A stretch of DNA of 64,000 bases from Colius striatus (taxonomy: Eukaryota > Chordata > Aves > Coliiformes > Coliidae), in assembly GCF_028858725.1 (NCBI RefSeq), contig NC_084790.1:32095031-32159030 (forward strand), written 5' to 3'. The notes under the pieces were generated by a model. It made no database searches and was not told where the DNA came from. It saw only the letters and a list, made by a program, of their open reading frames with translations. The position numbers were made by a program, and so were the translations under genes. Of the stretch, positions 12,951-26,000 are shown piece by piece. Numbering within the stretch: the stretch's first letter is position 1; each line of letters starts with the position of its first letter.

Positions 12951-12955
12951 CCATG
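12951..12955 (+). repeat. Target site duplication CCATG, right copy
   Basis: Matches 11623-11627 exactly and abuts the LTR terminus ACGACA. Confidence 0.8.
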
Positions 12956-13271
12956 CCTTTGAGAACATTTTTCTGCCACTGTACCTGTATGAAATTAGAG
13001 CATGCAAACTTGAGGTGGTGAAGTTTACTCTCTGATGGCAAGTAGTTGGTTACCAGTCAAGGAAATTACTGAAGAATCACCAAATGATTTGGGTTGGAAA
13101 GGACCTCAAAGATTACATACTTCTAACCCTCCAGCTATGGGCAGGGACATATTCCCTAGGTTGCTCAAAGCCCAATCCAACTTGGCCTTGAACACTTCCA
13201 GGGAAGTGGCATCCACAGCCTCTCTGGGCAACCTATTCTACTGCCTCACCACTCAGTGAAGAACTTTTTCC

Positions 13272-13280
13272 TAATATCCA
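13272..13280 (+). repeat. Target site duplication TAATATCCA, left copy
   Basis: TAATATCCA occurs here and at 14463-14471, directly flanking the nested CR1. With one mismatch the match extends to 13 bp (TAATATCCAGTCT against TAATATCCAATCT). Confidence 0.75.
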
Positions 13281-14462
13281 GTCTTCAAAAAGGGCAAGAA
13301 GAATGACCCAGGAAACTACAGGCCAGACAGCTTCACCTCCATCCCTGGAAAGGGGGTGAAACAGCTCATCCTAGAGGAAGAAAAAGATGGTTATCAGGGC
13401 AGTCAATACAGATTCACCAAGGGGAATTCCTGCTTGAGCAACCTGAAAGCTTTCTATGGGGGCATAACTGGCTGGTTAGATGACCTTAGCAAGGCTTTTG
13501 ACACCGTCTCCCATTGTGTCCTCATAAAAAAGCTCAGGCAGTGTGGCTTTGATGAGTGGACAGTGAGGTGGATCAAGAACTGACTGAATGACAGAGCCCA
13601 GAGGGTCATGATCAACAGAGTTGAGACAAGTTGGGGTTCCACAGGAACCCTGGGGTTCCACAGGGGTCACTTCTGGTGTAAGTCTTATTCAACATCTTCA
13701 TCAACGACCTGGATGAGGGGACAGAGTGTACTCTCAGCAAGTTTGCTGCTGACACCAAACTGGGAGGACTGGCTGACTCCCCAGAAGGCTGTGTTGCCAT
13801 TTAGTGAGATCTCAACCAGCTTGAGAGCTGGGCAGAGAGGAACCTCATGAGGTTCCGCAAGGACAAGTGCAGAGCCCTTCATCTGGGAAGGAACAACCCC
13901 ATGCACCAGTACAGCTGGGGACTGACCTGCTGGAGAGCAGCTCCCCCTGTTCTCTGGCCTGGTGAGGCCTCATCTGGAGTCCTATGTCCAGTTCTGGGCT
14001 CCCCAGCTCAAGAGGGACAGGGAACTTCTGGAGACAGTCCAGCTCAGGGCCACCATGATGATCAGGGGACTAGAGCATCTTTATTATGAGGAATGTCTGT
14101 GGGAACTGGGGCTATTTAGTCTAGAGGAGACTGAGGGGGGATCTCATTAATACTTAAAAGTATTTAAAAGGTACATGTCAAGAGGAAGGGATAGCACTTT
14201 CTTTCTGTAGTGTGCAGTGATAGGACAAGAGGTAATGGACAAAAGCTGGAAAAAGTTCCACTTAAACTTAAGGAAAAACTTCTTTACTGTGTGGGTGAGG
14301 GAGCCCTGGCACAGGCTCCCCAGCAAGGGTGTGGAGTCTTTCTCTGGAGACTTTAAAAATCCACCTGGACACATTCCTGTGTGACCTAATCACACCGCAA
14401 GTGGTTTGGACTGGATGATCTTTAGAGGTCCCTTCCAACCCCTACCATTCTGTGATTCTGTG
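13281..14462 (+). mobile_element. Nested CR1 LINE (+) inserted into an older CR1
   Basis: Starts in the RT region (frame reading VFKKGKK, NYRPDSFTSIPGKG) and ends with the 3' octamers ATTCTGTGATTCTGTG at 14462. The frames 13356-13583 (GGITGWLDDLSKAFDTVSHCVLIKKLRQCGFDEWTV), 13608-13850 and 13962-14150 ([15 protein letters not shown]) are shifted parts of one former ORF. Repeated TAATATCCA at both borders marks the target site. Inactive. Confidence 0.9.
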
Positions 14463-14471
14463 TAATATCCA
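14463..14471 (+). repeat. Target site duplication TAATATCCA, right copy
   Basis: Abuts the ATTCTGTG tail of the nested CR1 and repeats 13272-13280. Confidence 0.75.
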
Positions 14472-14790
14472 ATCTAAATCTACCCTCTATCAGTTTAATT
14501 CCATTGACTCTTGTCCTGTCCCTACAGGCCTTGGTAGAAAGTCTCTTGCCTGTTTGTCTTTTAAGCACACTTTAAACACCTAAAGGCCAAATTAGTGTCT
14601 TGGACCCTTCCCTTCTCCAGGCTGAACAATTATAATTCTTTCAGCCTCTCTCTATAGGAGAGGTGTTCCAGCCCTCTTGTCATTTCCATGTCCTTCCTCT
14701 AGACTTGCTCCAGCAGGTCCATGTTGTGCTGGAGATCCCAGGGCTGGACACAGGTCTCCAGGTGGTGTCTCATGAGAGCAGAATGGAGGA

Positions 14791-16292
14791 AGACTAGCCT
14801 CTGAATTCCAGAGAGCATACATCATGACTAAAGCTGAATTAATTTGTTCTAGCATGTACTTGCAAAGGATACTTCCCCCTCAAAAAAGGTTTTTTTTTTT
14901 TCTCCAGTTGGAGATGAGGATCAAATGAAGCAGGAAGGAGGCAGACACATATTGTCTTTATTTACTTTATAACAAGGAAACAGTGAACACTCACCATCAG
15001 ATGGACATGTGAGCTATCTAAGTGTTAGAAAAATGGAGGAAAGCCTGTATTCTTTTAGAACTTAGACCATATACATCACCTATGATTGCAGTGCCATCAC
15101 AGGTTTCCTAACTGCTCTAATTGAAAACCTCCTGTAAACTAGTGATTTGTCATCTTTGCAGACAGCTCTAGAAGATCCTTTCCAACTATGTTATTTTACT
15201 TATATACAAGGAGAAGAAGGCCACAGCTAAAAATAACACTGATTTTGCTTTCCAAAGCGAGAGAGAAGCAGGCTGTTTTCCTAGTAACATTAGAAAACAA
15301 AAAATTGGCAGGAGAGGAAGGAACTAGAAGACTGCACTAAATACATATCAGATGAAACTCAGCCTGTACTCCAGCACTTTAAAAAGCTATCCTGGATATT
15401 TTGCTATACTTGAGAAAAAAACCAACCTGTCAAGTTTTTGTTCCAGACAGAGGAGATTTACAAAATCTTGCTGGGGAAGGAAATCTTATCTTTTGCTTCA
15501 ATATAACCATCCACTATTCTTTTATTCCCTCAAAATCAGCTTGCAAAACATGCTGCCACAAGAAACTTAAAGCCTACTTTTCAGCTCAACACGAGCAGCA
15601 GCCTGTTAAAACACCTACAATGACAATAATGAAAACTGTTTCGTAAAACCCCATGACAATTAGGTCTGTATACATTCTGCTCCCAATATAGGTGTTAAAA
15701 ACAAGATTAATCATACTCTGATCCTCAAACCAGACTGATAAATCATTGTGGTGTCACACAATGATTCACCATTCAGATGACTCATACAGTTGGGATAATT
15801 ATCTAGTAGACCTTCTGCAAGTCTCCTGTTCAATGACCACCTTATATGATTGAGGACTCCTGCTGAATGAAAGAGGATGCGTGGAGAAGCAAGAAAATCA
15901 CAAATCAGGCAGTATTAGGTACCTATCCTGACTAATTTTCATACTTCGAGACACAGGTTTTCTTTTAGCTGTGACTATGTTTTATTAAAGTAAATACACT
16001 GCAGTTTTACTACACAAGTAAAATGCCTGTTTAAACATGCCTTTGTACATGTATGTAAATTATTTGTCTTTAAAAATAATCCTTGTGACATAGCAAAATA
16101 CTGTTTTGACTTCCATACAGAATAACACTTTCTGTTGGCAGAAGACATGACATTTTTTACTTGTATTGTATTTGTATTAAGTGGTATTGTATTAAGTGGT
16201 CTGTGTAACTTTTACAAAAATTGTATATAAAAAATGTAAAAGTATGCAAAAAATTCCAAAGTACACTCTGACAACTAATGCTCTGTGAATAC
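14791..16292. other. DNA between the CR1 pair and the PAM 3' end
   Basis: AT-rich, with no recognised gene or repeat family. AATAAA on the - strand occurs at 15981-15986 and could serve as a more distal PAM polyadenylation signal. A short imperfect duplication of TTGTATTAAGTGG lies near 16170-16200. Confidence 0.45.
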
Positions 16293-16298
16293 TTTATT
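16293..16298 (-). terminator. Candidate PAM polyadenylation signal AATAAA
   Basis: AATAAA on the - strand (CTAATAAAGT context), about 0.6 kb past the PAM stop codon. It is one of several such hexamers downstream. Choice among them cannot be settled from the sequence alone. Confidence 0.35.
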
Positions 16299-16519
16299 AG
16301 ACAAATTACATTCAGCTTCTGAAAATAGTGTTCTAACAGTGATACTATCTAAAAATAAGACATCCCAGAAACACATCAAGTCAGGAAGAAGAAAAAAAAA
16401 TTAAATAGAGATATTTTTCTTTCCTTCAATGCAATATATGTTAGTGATTTTAAAAAAATAGAAGAAGATTTAGCAGCTTAATTTTCTTGTGGCACTGTAT
16501 TTTCTTTGTACTGCAACAG

Positions 16520-16600
16520 GTTAAGGACATTGAAGAGGAAAGGCACGAAAGAAATTGGCAACTGAATAGTTATGGGAAAAATATTTTGATGAAGCAGATA
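16520..16600 (+). CDS. Candidate exon of an unrecognised + strand gene
   Basis: An 81-nt segment, 27 codons, lies between a strong acceptor (TTTTCTTTGTACTGCAACAG) and a donor (GCAGATA then GTAAGT). It encodes VKDIEEERHERNWQLN and SYGKNILMKQI. Phase is 0 at both ends, compatible with 9518-9610. If the donor is not used, the frame runs on to TGA at 16636-16638, making this a terminal exon. It lies opposite the presumed PAM 3' UTR. Family unknown. Confidence 0.48.
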
Positions 16601-16914
16601 GTAAGTTATTATTTACAAGATCCCCAAATTGATATGTGAAAATACTACTGCTTTAAATCAGTGCTGCAATGAGAAGAATGTTTGCTTTATTACGATGTTC
16701 ACATAAAAAACAACGGCACTGAAATGGAACTTCTGTACAATCCTCCACTTAAAGAACAAAACTAAAACCAACCAAAAAATAAAGAAACCAGTGTACAGCC
16801 CCACACAGACTAGTACAGTTTACAATTAAATACACAAAATCTTAAACGTGCTTAAGGGGAAAGGAATCTAACGTTCTGCGTTGAGTCGTACAATGGAGAA
16901 CTCAAAGGCTGGTT

Positions 16915-17096
16915 TCAGGAGGATGAAGGTGCTGGTGGGAGTGGAGGTGCTGAACACTCTTCCTCTGAATCTGTGCCATCATCTTCATCTTTCTCTTGAT
17001 CACTTCCTTCAGTGCTCAGTCGGTCAAACCCTTTTCGGCTGTAGCCTTTGTGACTTGCAAAGAAGTTCCCAAGGTTAAGGCCACCACCACCTTTCC
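16915..17096 (-). CDS. PAM: PAM terminal coding exon (cytosolic tail)
   Basis: Acceptor CTTTCCACAG; stop TGA at 16917-16915. Encodes a Gly-rich start, [19 protein letters not shown], then [11 protein letters not shown] and an acidic, Ser-rich and Pro-rich end. In known PAM proteins this tail directs endocytic recycling and granule routing and is phosphorylated in the STEGSDQEK region. The 3' UTR continues leftwards. Confidence 0.96.
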
Positions 17097-20000
17097 CTGT
17101 GGAAAGGAAGGGCTTATCATAAGGTTTGCTTTACTGTACGGGGAGAATAAAAATCTTACTCGGTCAACACTATAGCGTCAGTAAGTACAGAGATGATTAC
17201 AGAAGAAGGAAGTTAATCTTTGAAGCAGAAGTTTTAAGCTACATTTTTTCATCATCCTGTTTCATTTTGTCTTTACATCATAGAATCACTGGAATGGTAG
17301 GGGTTGGAAGGGACCTTTAGAGATCATCTAGTCCAACCCCCCTGCAGAAGCAGGGTCACCTAGATCAGGTTGCATAGGAACATGTCCAGGTGGGTCTTGA
17401 AGACCTCCAAGGAAGGAGACTCCACAACCACTCTGGGCAGCCTGTGCCACTGCTCCCTCACCCTCACAGTGAAATAGTTTTTTCTTATGTTTAAGTGGAA
17501 CTTTTTGTGTTCCAGCTTCATCCCATTACCCCTTGTCCTGTTACTAGCTACGATAGAAAAACAGGATGTCCCAACCTCCTGACACCCACCCTTTAGATAT
17601 TTGTATATGTTAATAAGATCACCCCTCAGTTTCCTCTTCTCTAGACTAAACAGCCCCAGTTCCTGCAGCCAGTATGAAAGATGTTCCAGTCCCCTGATCA
17701 TCTTGGTGGCCCTGTGACTCTCACCAGAAGTTCTCTGTCCCTCTTGAGCTGGGAAGCCCAGAACAGAACTCCAGATGAGGCCTCACCAGGGCAGAGAACA
17801 GGGGGAGCAGAACCTCCCTTGACCTGCTGGCCACACTCTTCTTGATGCATCCCAGGATGCCATTGGCCTTCTTGGCCACGAGGGCACATTGCTGGCTCAT
17901 GGTTAGTTTATTATCAATCAGGACTCCCAGCTCTCTCTCTGCAGAGCTGCTCTTAGCAGTTCGACCCCCAGCCTGTACTGGTGCATGGGGTTGTTCCTTC
18001 CCAGACGCAGGACTCTGCACTTGTCCTTGTTGAACCTCATGAGGTTCCTCTCTGCCCAACTCTCAAGCTGGTTGAGATCTCACTGAACGGCAGCACAGCC
18101 TTCTGGGGAGTCAACCAGTCCTCCCAGTTTGGTGTCATCAGCCAACTTGCTGAGGGTACACTGTGTCCCCTCATCCAGGTCGTTGATGAAGATGTTGAAC
18201 AAGACTGGCCCCAGAATCGATCCTTGTGGAACTCCACTGTCCACAGGCCTCCAACTCGACTCTGTGCCATTGATCACCACCCTTTGGGCTCTGTAATTTA
18301 GCCAGCTCTCGATCCACCTCACTGTCCACTCATCCAAGCCACATTGCCTGAGCTTTGTTCCCGTCTGTTTGCCTTTAGTCTTTAACAGTTTCATTTCAGT
18401 CACCAGATCCACAGATACCTTTATAACAGCCACTGTGGTCCCACTGGTAGCAGCACATTCTCTTCAGCAGGCAGATATGAAAGGTGGTGTAAAAAATATT
18501 TCCACAAAACACCCCAATCCTTCCTCCAGAAAGTTCTATCAAATCTGTTACTTAGCTAGATGTGAATACAGAAAGAAACCTCCAGTTACTTTGTTCTCTA
18601 AAGTTCTTCAATGACCAAAACTTACCTCTAAGTCTGCCTAAAATTCTGCCTGAACTTGAATCAAGTTTGTGCTCTCCATCAGCTGAAAAATAAGGTAGAT
18701 TTCAAAAATAAAAGAATAATATTCTATGATTAAATAATTATCTATATTTTCAAATATGTCACAAATATTCATCAAATTGATCAGTAGCTCTAAGAAGCAA
18801 AATTGATATTTTTCTTCACTTTAAGTTGAAATTGTAATTACTAACAAGATTTTCACACCATGGATGTTCAGTTTATGCCAATTCAGCCATTAGGAAGATT
18901 CACATTATTCACATCAAGTAATTTCTAATTCAATTCCCTCAACTTTCCACTTATGTTACAGTGAAGAGTTCACAGACAGGACAAGTCACCAAGCTTGTCC
19001 TTTATAATGTACACAACTACAGTCCAGCATGCTGCAAAATACAGCTTGACATTTGAAATGGTTTCCCAATAGAGAAGTCTGGCTTTCTGGAAGACAGTGA
19101 TCTGTGACTTTCTTCAGGTATTTTGGAGGAGCCTTCTCTTTCCCCTCATAAACTGTATCCTTCTCCCTGGTAACTGTTTCCATCCTTCTTCTGAAGAAAA
19201 ATTAAATCCCATGACCAAACTGTCTTTCTTGTATCATACTCAGTTTCCACCAATTTGTGCAAGAAGCTTACTTTTACACATGTAACTGCATTATGCTCTT
19301 CAGCACAGTAAATTCAACCACTCCTTGAATCCAAATGGAATGCAAAGATGCCATTATAGATCACGTTCATTAATGGCAGTACTGCAGTGGTCTAGAGTGT
19401 GAGCATATTTGCTGTACTAAATGTGAACTGAGTCAGGAAGCTGCACACTTCAAGTGAAACACATCCAGTTCAGTCACACAGCAGCATTGGATTGCTGCAC
19501 TACCTACACTGTCACTAGGTGGCAGAACTGTGCTGTTTCTCTATTCCTTGTACATTTTCTTCCTTCAGCTCAATAAAGCTATTTATGCAAATCAAAACAA
19601 GTGTAATAATAAAACTCCTACTGCAGCCTACTAGCTTCTCAAAAATAGTATCTCATACAGTATGAACAGAGAACAAATTCTCATAGCACTGTGAGTGCCA
19701 ATTGAAATTCTCATGGCAATGGATGGAGGTGCATTATGGAAACATGTCTGACTCACAAAATGTGCCAGCTAGTAGTGGACAATAATATATGATCTCTTGT
19801 AAATGTTATCTGTTTGCCTTCTGCATAAGCCTTTACTGTACCCACACAGTCTTTTGTTCATAACAATTTAAAGATCCCAAACTGAAAACCAAGCTATGCT
19901 CAGAGTATTAAATTTTATGTATTCTAGGCAATAACATATATATGTTATGTTTCTGAGATACCAATTTACTGCTTGACATCAAATAAAGTTTTAGATACAC

Positions 20001-23000
20001 ATTCTGAAAAGGTGGTGGCCTAAGATATAGTTTTAAAGGTTTAAGGGGATTCAGCTGCTGCATGCGCAACAATTCTTAGTTTGCATGCAGCATCATAGCA
20101 ACTGTTCAGAAAGGTAAAGTGACAGTAAGTCTGTCTCTTCATATCCTTGTCCCTCAGTGTTCAGTCATGTTTTGAGATGGAATAAAAGTCTGTTCTCTAG
20201 AGTTACTCATGGTTACCTCCATAGACAGTTGTCTTCCTCCACCGAATAAATACTAAAATTGCTAGCAGGACAACAACAGGGATAACTAGAAGGGTTGTAA
20301 TAAGAACAAAGGAAACTCCAGTGCTGGCCTGTTGGACCAAATGTTGTTTTTCCTGCTTCTTTAGAGAGTCTGTTGGTTCTGCGTTGTTTTTCAATCTGGC
20401 TTCTACAATTGCTTCTGATTCTTTAAAAAGAAGACAATTTCAGCATGTAATCCATATGTATCAGGCAAGCAAGAACAAGGCGTTAAAGAATGGAACAAGC
20501 TCAAATAGCTGAAGTGTTGAGCCACAAGGAAACAAAAGACATTTATGGAGACATTTTTAGCTCTTGCTGATGTTATCCAAAACATAAGGCCTGATGAGAG
20601 CCTGAGTGATCTCACTCACTAGTGAAGATGCCCTCTCCTTTTCTCAAATGGGGAAAGGAGAGGTGTCAGGGAGAGTTCTGTCTTAAAAAGTATCTATCAT
20701 TTAAAATATAAGAAAATCCCCAAAATAACTACTTTTGCAAAATGCCATGTGATATAATATCAATAAACTATCTCCTCTTGATACCACAAGAAATATAGAA
20801 ATGCAGTATCTGATGCATTATCGTAAACACAAGGGAAAGAATTTAAAGTACTTCTAAATAAACTCATGACAAAGGGTTACATTTTCAGAACTGATATATC
20901 CCATGAAGGAATTTTGGCTCTGTAAGTCTGGAGAGCTTTTGAAAACTGCATCTGATCATTACTTACTAATTTGTTGCTTCTCCATCTAAAGGAGAAAGCC
21001 AGTTTCACTAAAATCCTTGATGCCATTTTGTGTGTGTACAAAGGAACACACTTTGTGTTGTCTAGCTACGTATTTTAAAATCTGACTTAGCTACATGTCT
21101 TAAGAAGCAGCTGAATCAGAAACACACTCTGAATCAACTTATTCCTTATCAGACTTAAAATTACGTTCTATTCTGAAAGAACAGCAACTACTTCAGTTTA
21201 CACTTAGCACTAATGATAACAATGATATAATTGTTATGACTAATACAATGATAACATGCTGTCTGTCCAAGTGGTTATAGTCAAGAGTAAATTCCTCCAC
21301 CATTTTGCCCATCTCTGTCCTTAACAGCAGTGCAAGCAATAGTAACAGTCTGTTACCAGGAGGCTGTGACAATGCAGGCAACTGTTGTCCACTTCTTAAG
21401 CAGAGGATGACTCAAAGTCCAGTAGCTATCTGTTTTTCAAATGAAGCTGAAATATGTTAACTTCAGTCTACATACACTAAGCAGTTTTACAAGTTGTTAC
21501 TTCAAAAGCAGCTTCTTTTTACTCTGTAATATTAGAACTGTCATCTACCATGCTATCTTCTTATAGAAAGCAAAATGCATGAATATATATGTCAAGTTTT
21601 GTTGTGCTGTGAATGCTGTAATGTCAACACTTCCCTTTTGAGTGCTTCAGGAAGGGTGATGTATCAACAGAGACAAAACGGATAAAAATTTTGGCAATAA
21701 GGACTTCACTGTTTTGCAATGTCAGCCTCCTTTATTCCACATGCTTGCAAGTGGATGGCGGGATCTTTTGGTATTCTCCTCTGCGTATACATGACTCAGG
21801 CAAACCACACAAGCTTTGAATTCAATCAAAGAAAAAACAGTTAAGAACATTTGAACGTTCTATAAAGTCCTGTGCACAGCATGGTACTGTTTTTCTGAAA
21901 GGAAAATTGTTTCAACATAAAAGACTTACGTAATAGAATACAAGTAGTTAAAATTACTTTTCATCTTCCTGAATTGCTATTTTACAACTTTCAGTCTCTG
22001 TATATATTTTTTCACCTCCTTATATTAAGTTTTCCTATGTTTCAATTTTCTTTTTGTTTCCTTTTTTTCTGGTGTGTATTAGAAGGGCTGTGGTTAGTTG
22101 GTCGACACAGGTTCTCCTCCCCCTCTACTCTGCCCTCGTGAGACTGCATCTAGAATATTGTGTCCAGTTCTGGGCCTCTCAGTTCAAGAAGGACAGGGAG
22201 CTGCTTAAGAGAGTTCAGTGCAGGGCCACAAAGATGATGGAGTAGAGCATCTCCCTTAGGATGAAAGGCTAAGGGAGCTGGGGCTCTTTAGCTTGGAGGA
22301 GACTGAGGGTTGATCTCATTAATATTAGGCAATGGGTACAAGCTGGAACATAAGAGATTCTAAAGAAATACAAGAAAAATGTCTTCACCGTGAGGATGAC
22401 AGGGCACTGGAACAGGCTGCCCAGGTGGGTTGTTAAGTCTCCTTCTCTGGGGATATTAAAAACCCACCTGGACAAGTTCCTGTGTGACCTACTCTAGGTG
22501 GTCCTGCTCTGGCAGAGGGGTTGGACTAGATGATCTTTTGAGGTCCCTTCCAACCCTTAAGATTCTATGATTCTATAACTTTCATATAGATAAATTTGAA
22601 AAAAAAAAAAAAGAGCAGTAAACCTAGAGAAACAAATTTAAATAGAAAAAAATCTATTTTGTGCCATATGGTCTGACCTGCAAGGCTGTGTACTGAAAGA
22701 GTCTGCATAAAGATAAACCAAGTAACCCTTTTTTGGTGGTTGAGGATTGTGGAGCAGGAGGAAGTTGCTGAGGATATACCTGTGATATAACTATCACAGT
22801 TACATTTCAGAGCTATTTCTGCATCTAAGGGAGCTGACACAGATAGCAATCCAGACCACATCAGATGGTGGTATGGAATTAATCCACTAGTTAAAAATTA
22901 CCTTGATGTCTGTGAAGCACTTATCATCACCAAAAATCAAACGTTTAGATTGGCTGTAAAATAGCGTCTACTACATAACATTGTTACAAACTGCTTTCTA

Positions 23001-26000
23001 GTGCTTTCCTATGCCAGTTCATTTTATCTGCATGAAATGGTGGTGAAAAATAGAACAGCCAAAGCAGCTAGTATTTTTCCCTCCAACTTGGCAGAAGAAG
23101 TCCTAATCTATATGAAAATACTGGTTCCTTCATTTCCATTATGAATCAGACTAACCTTTTATTTCCTGTACCTCAATACCAGCCTTTTTAACTGACCGAT
23201 GTTCCATTTCTGTAAAACAAAATTGTTCTTCAGGACAACTGACATTTCAGAAAGACGCTCGGTGACATTTTCCTGCTAGCTTTCTCAAACGTACAGTGCA
23301 ATCCTACAGTAAACAATCTCATCAGCATCTGAACTTCACCAAAGAAAGTCAATAGCTCATAAGGTCATGGAGAAAACTATTCAGCTTGATTCATGAAAAG
23401 TGTTTGCAATAGTTAACTCTTACGGTACAGAGATAGTTCATGGGTACATGTAATGGTTCAGAGAGTCCCACAAAACTGAAACTGTTCATTACAATCAAAA
23501 TCACGATGGACTAAAGACTATCTGAATCCAGGCTCCTTAGCTACTGTAGTTTTATAGTACAGTAAAAGCTTAAAAGAAAATTATGTACAAGGACTTTCCT
23601 TATCTAATCTGTTAAATGATGAATAATTAATTTTTAAAAAAATTCTCATGTTCCTTTGAATAAAAGCCTAGAAATATGCTTGTTCAGGTTACTACTTGCA
23701 GAAAGAGCCATACTCAGTCAGAATTAAAATCTATCTGGTCCAGTTTCCTGTTGTTAAGAACAGCTGATACCAGATTCCTCAAAAGAAAATCCTTGAACTG
23801 TAAACAGACAGATATGGAACAACTACTTTAGTCAGAAGTTCCTTCATAACAACAGATTCCTACTGGTTGACTAACACCCTAGAGCCTGAGGCTTTACCTC
23901 TGTCATACATCTTTTACTCAATATAACATAACAATGGATTGCATTTTTATTCCTGTAAAATATCTAAACTCTCTCTGAATCCAACTAAATTGATGTCTGA
24001 CTAACCAGCTCCTGCTCCTTGAAATCAGACTGCATACCTTGGGGGGGGTTACTAGATTAAAGCTGGGAAGTGTTTCCACTTCACAGAAGTAGGACTTTGA
24101 ATTATACCAGATTAATTTTCTAATGAAAAATATCCTCAATTAAATGAATATAAATTTCAAGTTGACTTTTTTCCTCTTTTGATTTTTACCTTGGCCTCTG
24201 TCAGTTTCCTATGTGATAACCTCAAATGAAGCAGTTGACTTCTCAGTAGATGATATATACAAATTATTAAAATGCCAGAGTCATGCTTTTGTTTAAGCAG
24301 ATACTGACATGATAAGGGATAGATCTACCATGAGGCAAATGCATTTTGATTCCTCCTGCAACAAATGAACTCATGTGCTCAGGACTCTGGCAGTTGAAGA
24401 GTGCATGACGAAGAATGGTCTTTTAATGGAAACTGAGCAGTAGCACAAAACTTCTGCAGGCAGAGCTTGCAGTGCATTTAAATCTCTGTAATTAAACCAC
24501 CAGGTTCTTGGCCAGTGATACCAGATAAATAGAACTTATCTGAAGACATAAAATGTGAAGTTACGACATTAAGAACAAACAGAACATACTTCCTGTGGAT
24601 GCAAACTTCCACACTGCTCTGGCATGAACATCTCCAACAAACACTGTTTTATCTTCTGAAGCAACGATATCATGTGGCATCTCAAAGCCCTGTGAAGACA
24701 AGCAGTCACCGATTACCCTTAAGTGCCAAAGCATTCATGAGGCCTCCTTAACCCTGAACTTGACACTAGTCACTATCAGTCCTTAGACTGGAAAGAACAG
24801 TATGTGCTGCTGTGATGGCCTAATATGAGAGAAGAGACAGGAATTCCACTTCTTTTCTATGCTTGCTTTCTCTGGGGATAACAACATGGAGATTACTTGA
24901 TGTACTCAAGCTAGACAATTCTTATAATATTTATACCAGTATTCTTGCATATGCCTATTTTTCTTCAGAGTTTGTATACAACACAACTGTTTGCTATACT
25001 AAGAAAAAAAAAGAAACCTCTAATATAATTTAGAACTGAACTGAAAATAACAATCTATATGTGTTAGCCATTCTTCAGGACCATCTGTGGAAAACTTTTT
25101 AAATGTTCAGTATCGTATGAATGACATTTAGCCTTAAAGTCCACACTAATCTTCTGAAAATAAGGGATGTAACCATACAGTTGAACATTATTTCTGCTTA
25201 GCAATATACTCTATTTTCTAACAAATTACTAGCATCTAAATATATAAAGTTTTCAAGTTGTTCATTCTTCCCTTGAATTAGCTTTTAAAATCTGAGAGAT
25301 ATTAAGTAGGCTTATCCTGACTGAAGGTATTTTCATAGCAATCATCATGAGGGTAGTGTCATTGTCAAATGTAGAAACTTAAGACCCAAAATTCCAATGT
25401 CCTTATTAAGTTAACATTATAAAGAAATCTGGTTTAATATCTTACATTACAAAACACCTTATTTCCCATAACAGTTTTATGGAAGTTGGAGAAATATGAT
25501 GTTACCAACATCCTCATAGATATCATTATATGCAGCAGACACTCTACCTTTCTAACTGGAATGAAAGTATCAATTATTTCTCCAGTAGAGAAGTTCATCA
25601 CAAATCCTTGCACTGGTTCTGCCTCCCCAGGATAAGGCATTCCGTTAACTGCAAAGAGGAGACCACCTGCAACAACATTAGATTTGCTTTAACAGCCCAC
25701 ACATAGCAAACTACAGTGAAGATGAATTGTAATAGTATAGATGAAAAAAGGCTGTCCAAGAGAAAGAGAGAGACAGACAGAAAGGTACAACGCTAAATTA
25801 CAACAGGAGAGTTAAGGTAGGTATAAGAGGTGAAGGTTTGGCATGTAAGAGATGCACACTTTGTCCAAATAAGAACAAAAGGTCCATACTATTTCATAGA
25901 TTGGTTTAATGTAAGAAGAATGTTAAAGCATTAAATAATCTGAAGCATGCTTTGCTAAGAATGCTTGATCTTACAATGGAAAGTTCTTAAAAGGCATCAA

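Larger units (their letters stand above)
13086..14790 (-). mobile_element. Older CR1 3' fragment, split by a nested CR1
   Basis: The parts at 13086-13280 and 14463-14790 are collinear halves of one CR1 3' region on the - strand. The first half starts with the tail block TTGGGTTGGAAAGGACCTCAAAGAT; the second continues from AATATCC into TCTACCCTCT and the TCTCCAGGTGGTGTCTCATGAGAGCAG part. The interruption is the CR1 at 13281-14462. This outer copy is of a different subfamily from the other CR1s here and is older than its insertion. Confidence 0.88.

Noticed and set aside
21193..21381. 62-codon frame (-) with a hydrophobic C-terminus, as a PAM alternative membrane exon
   Set aside because: No splice sites in the right phase and no similarity to PAM; the real membrane helix is in 20217-20420.
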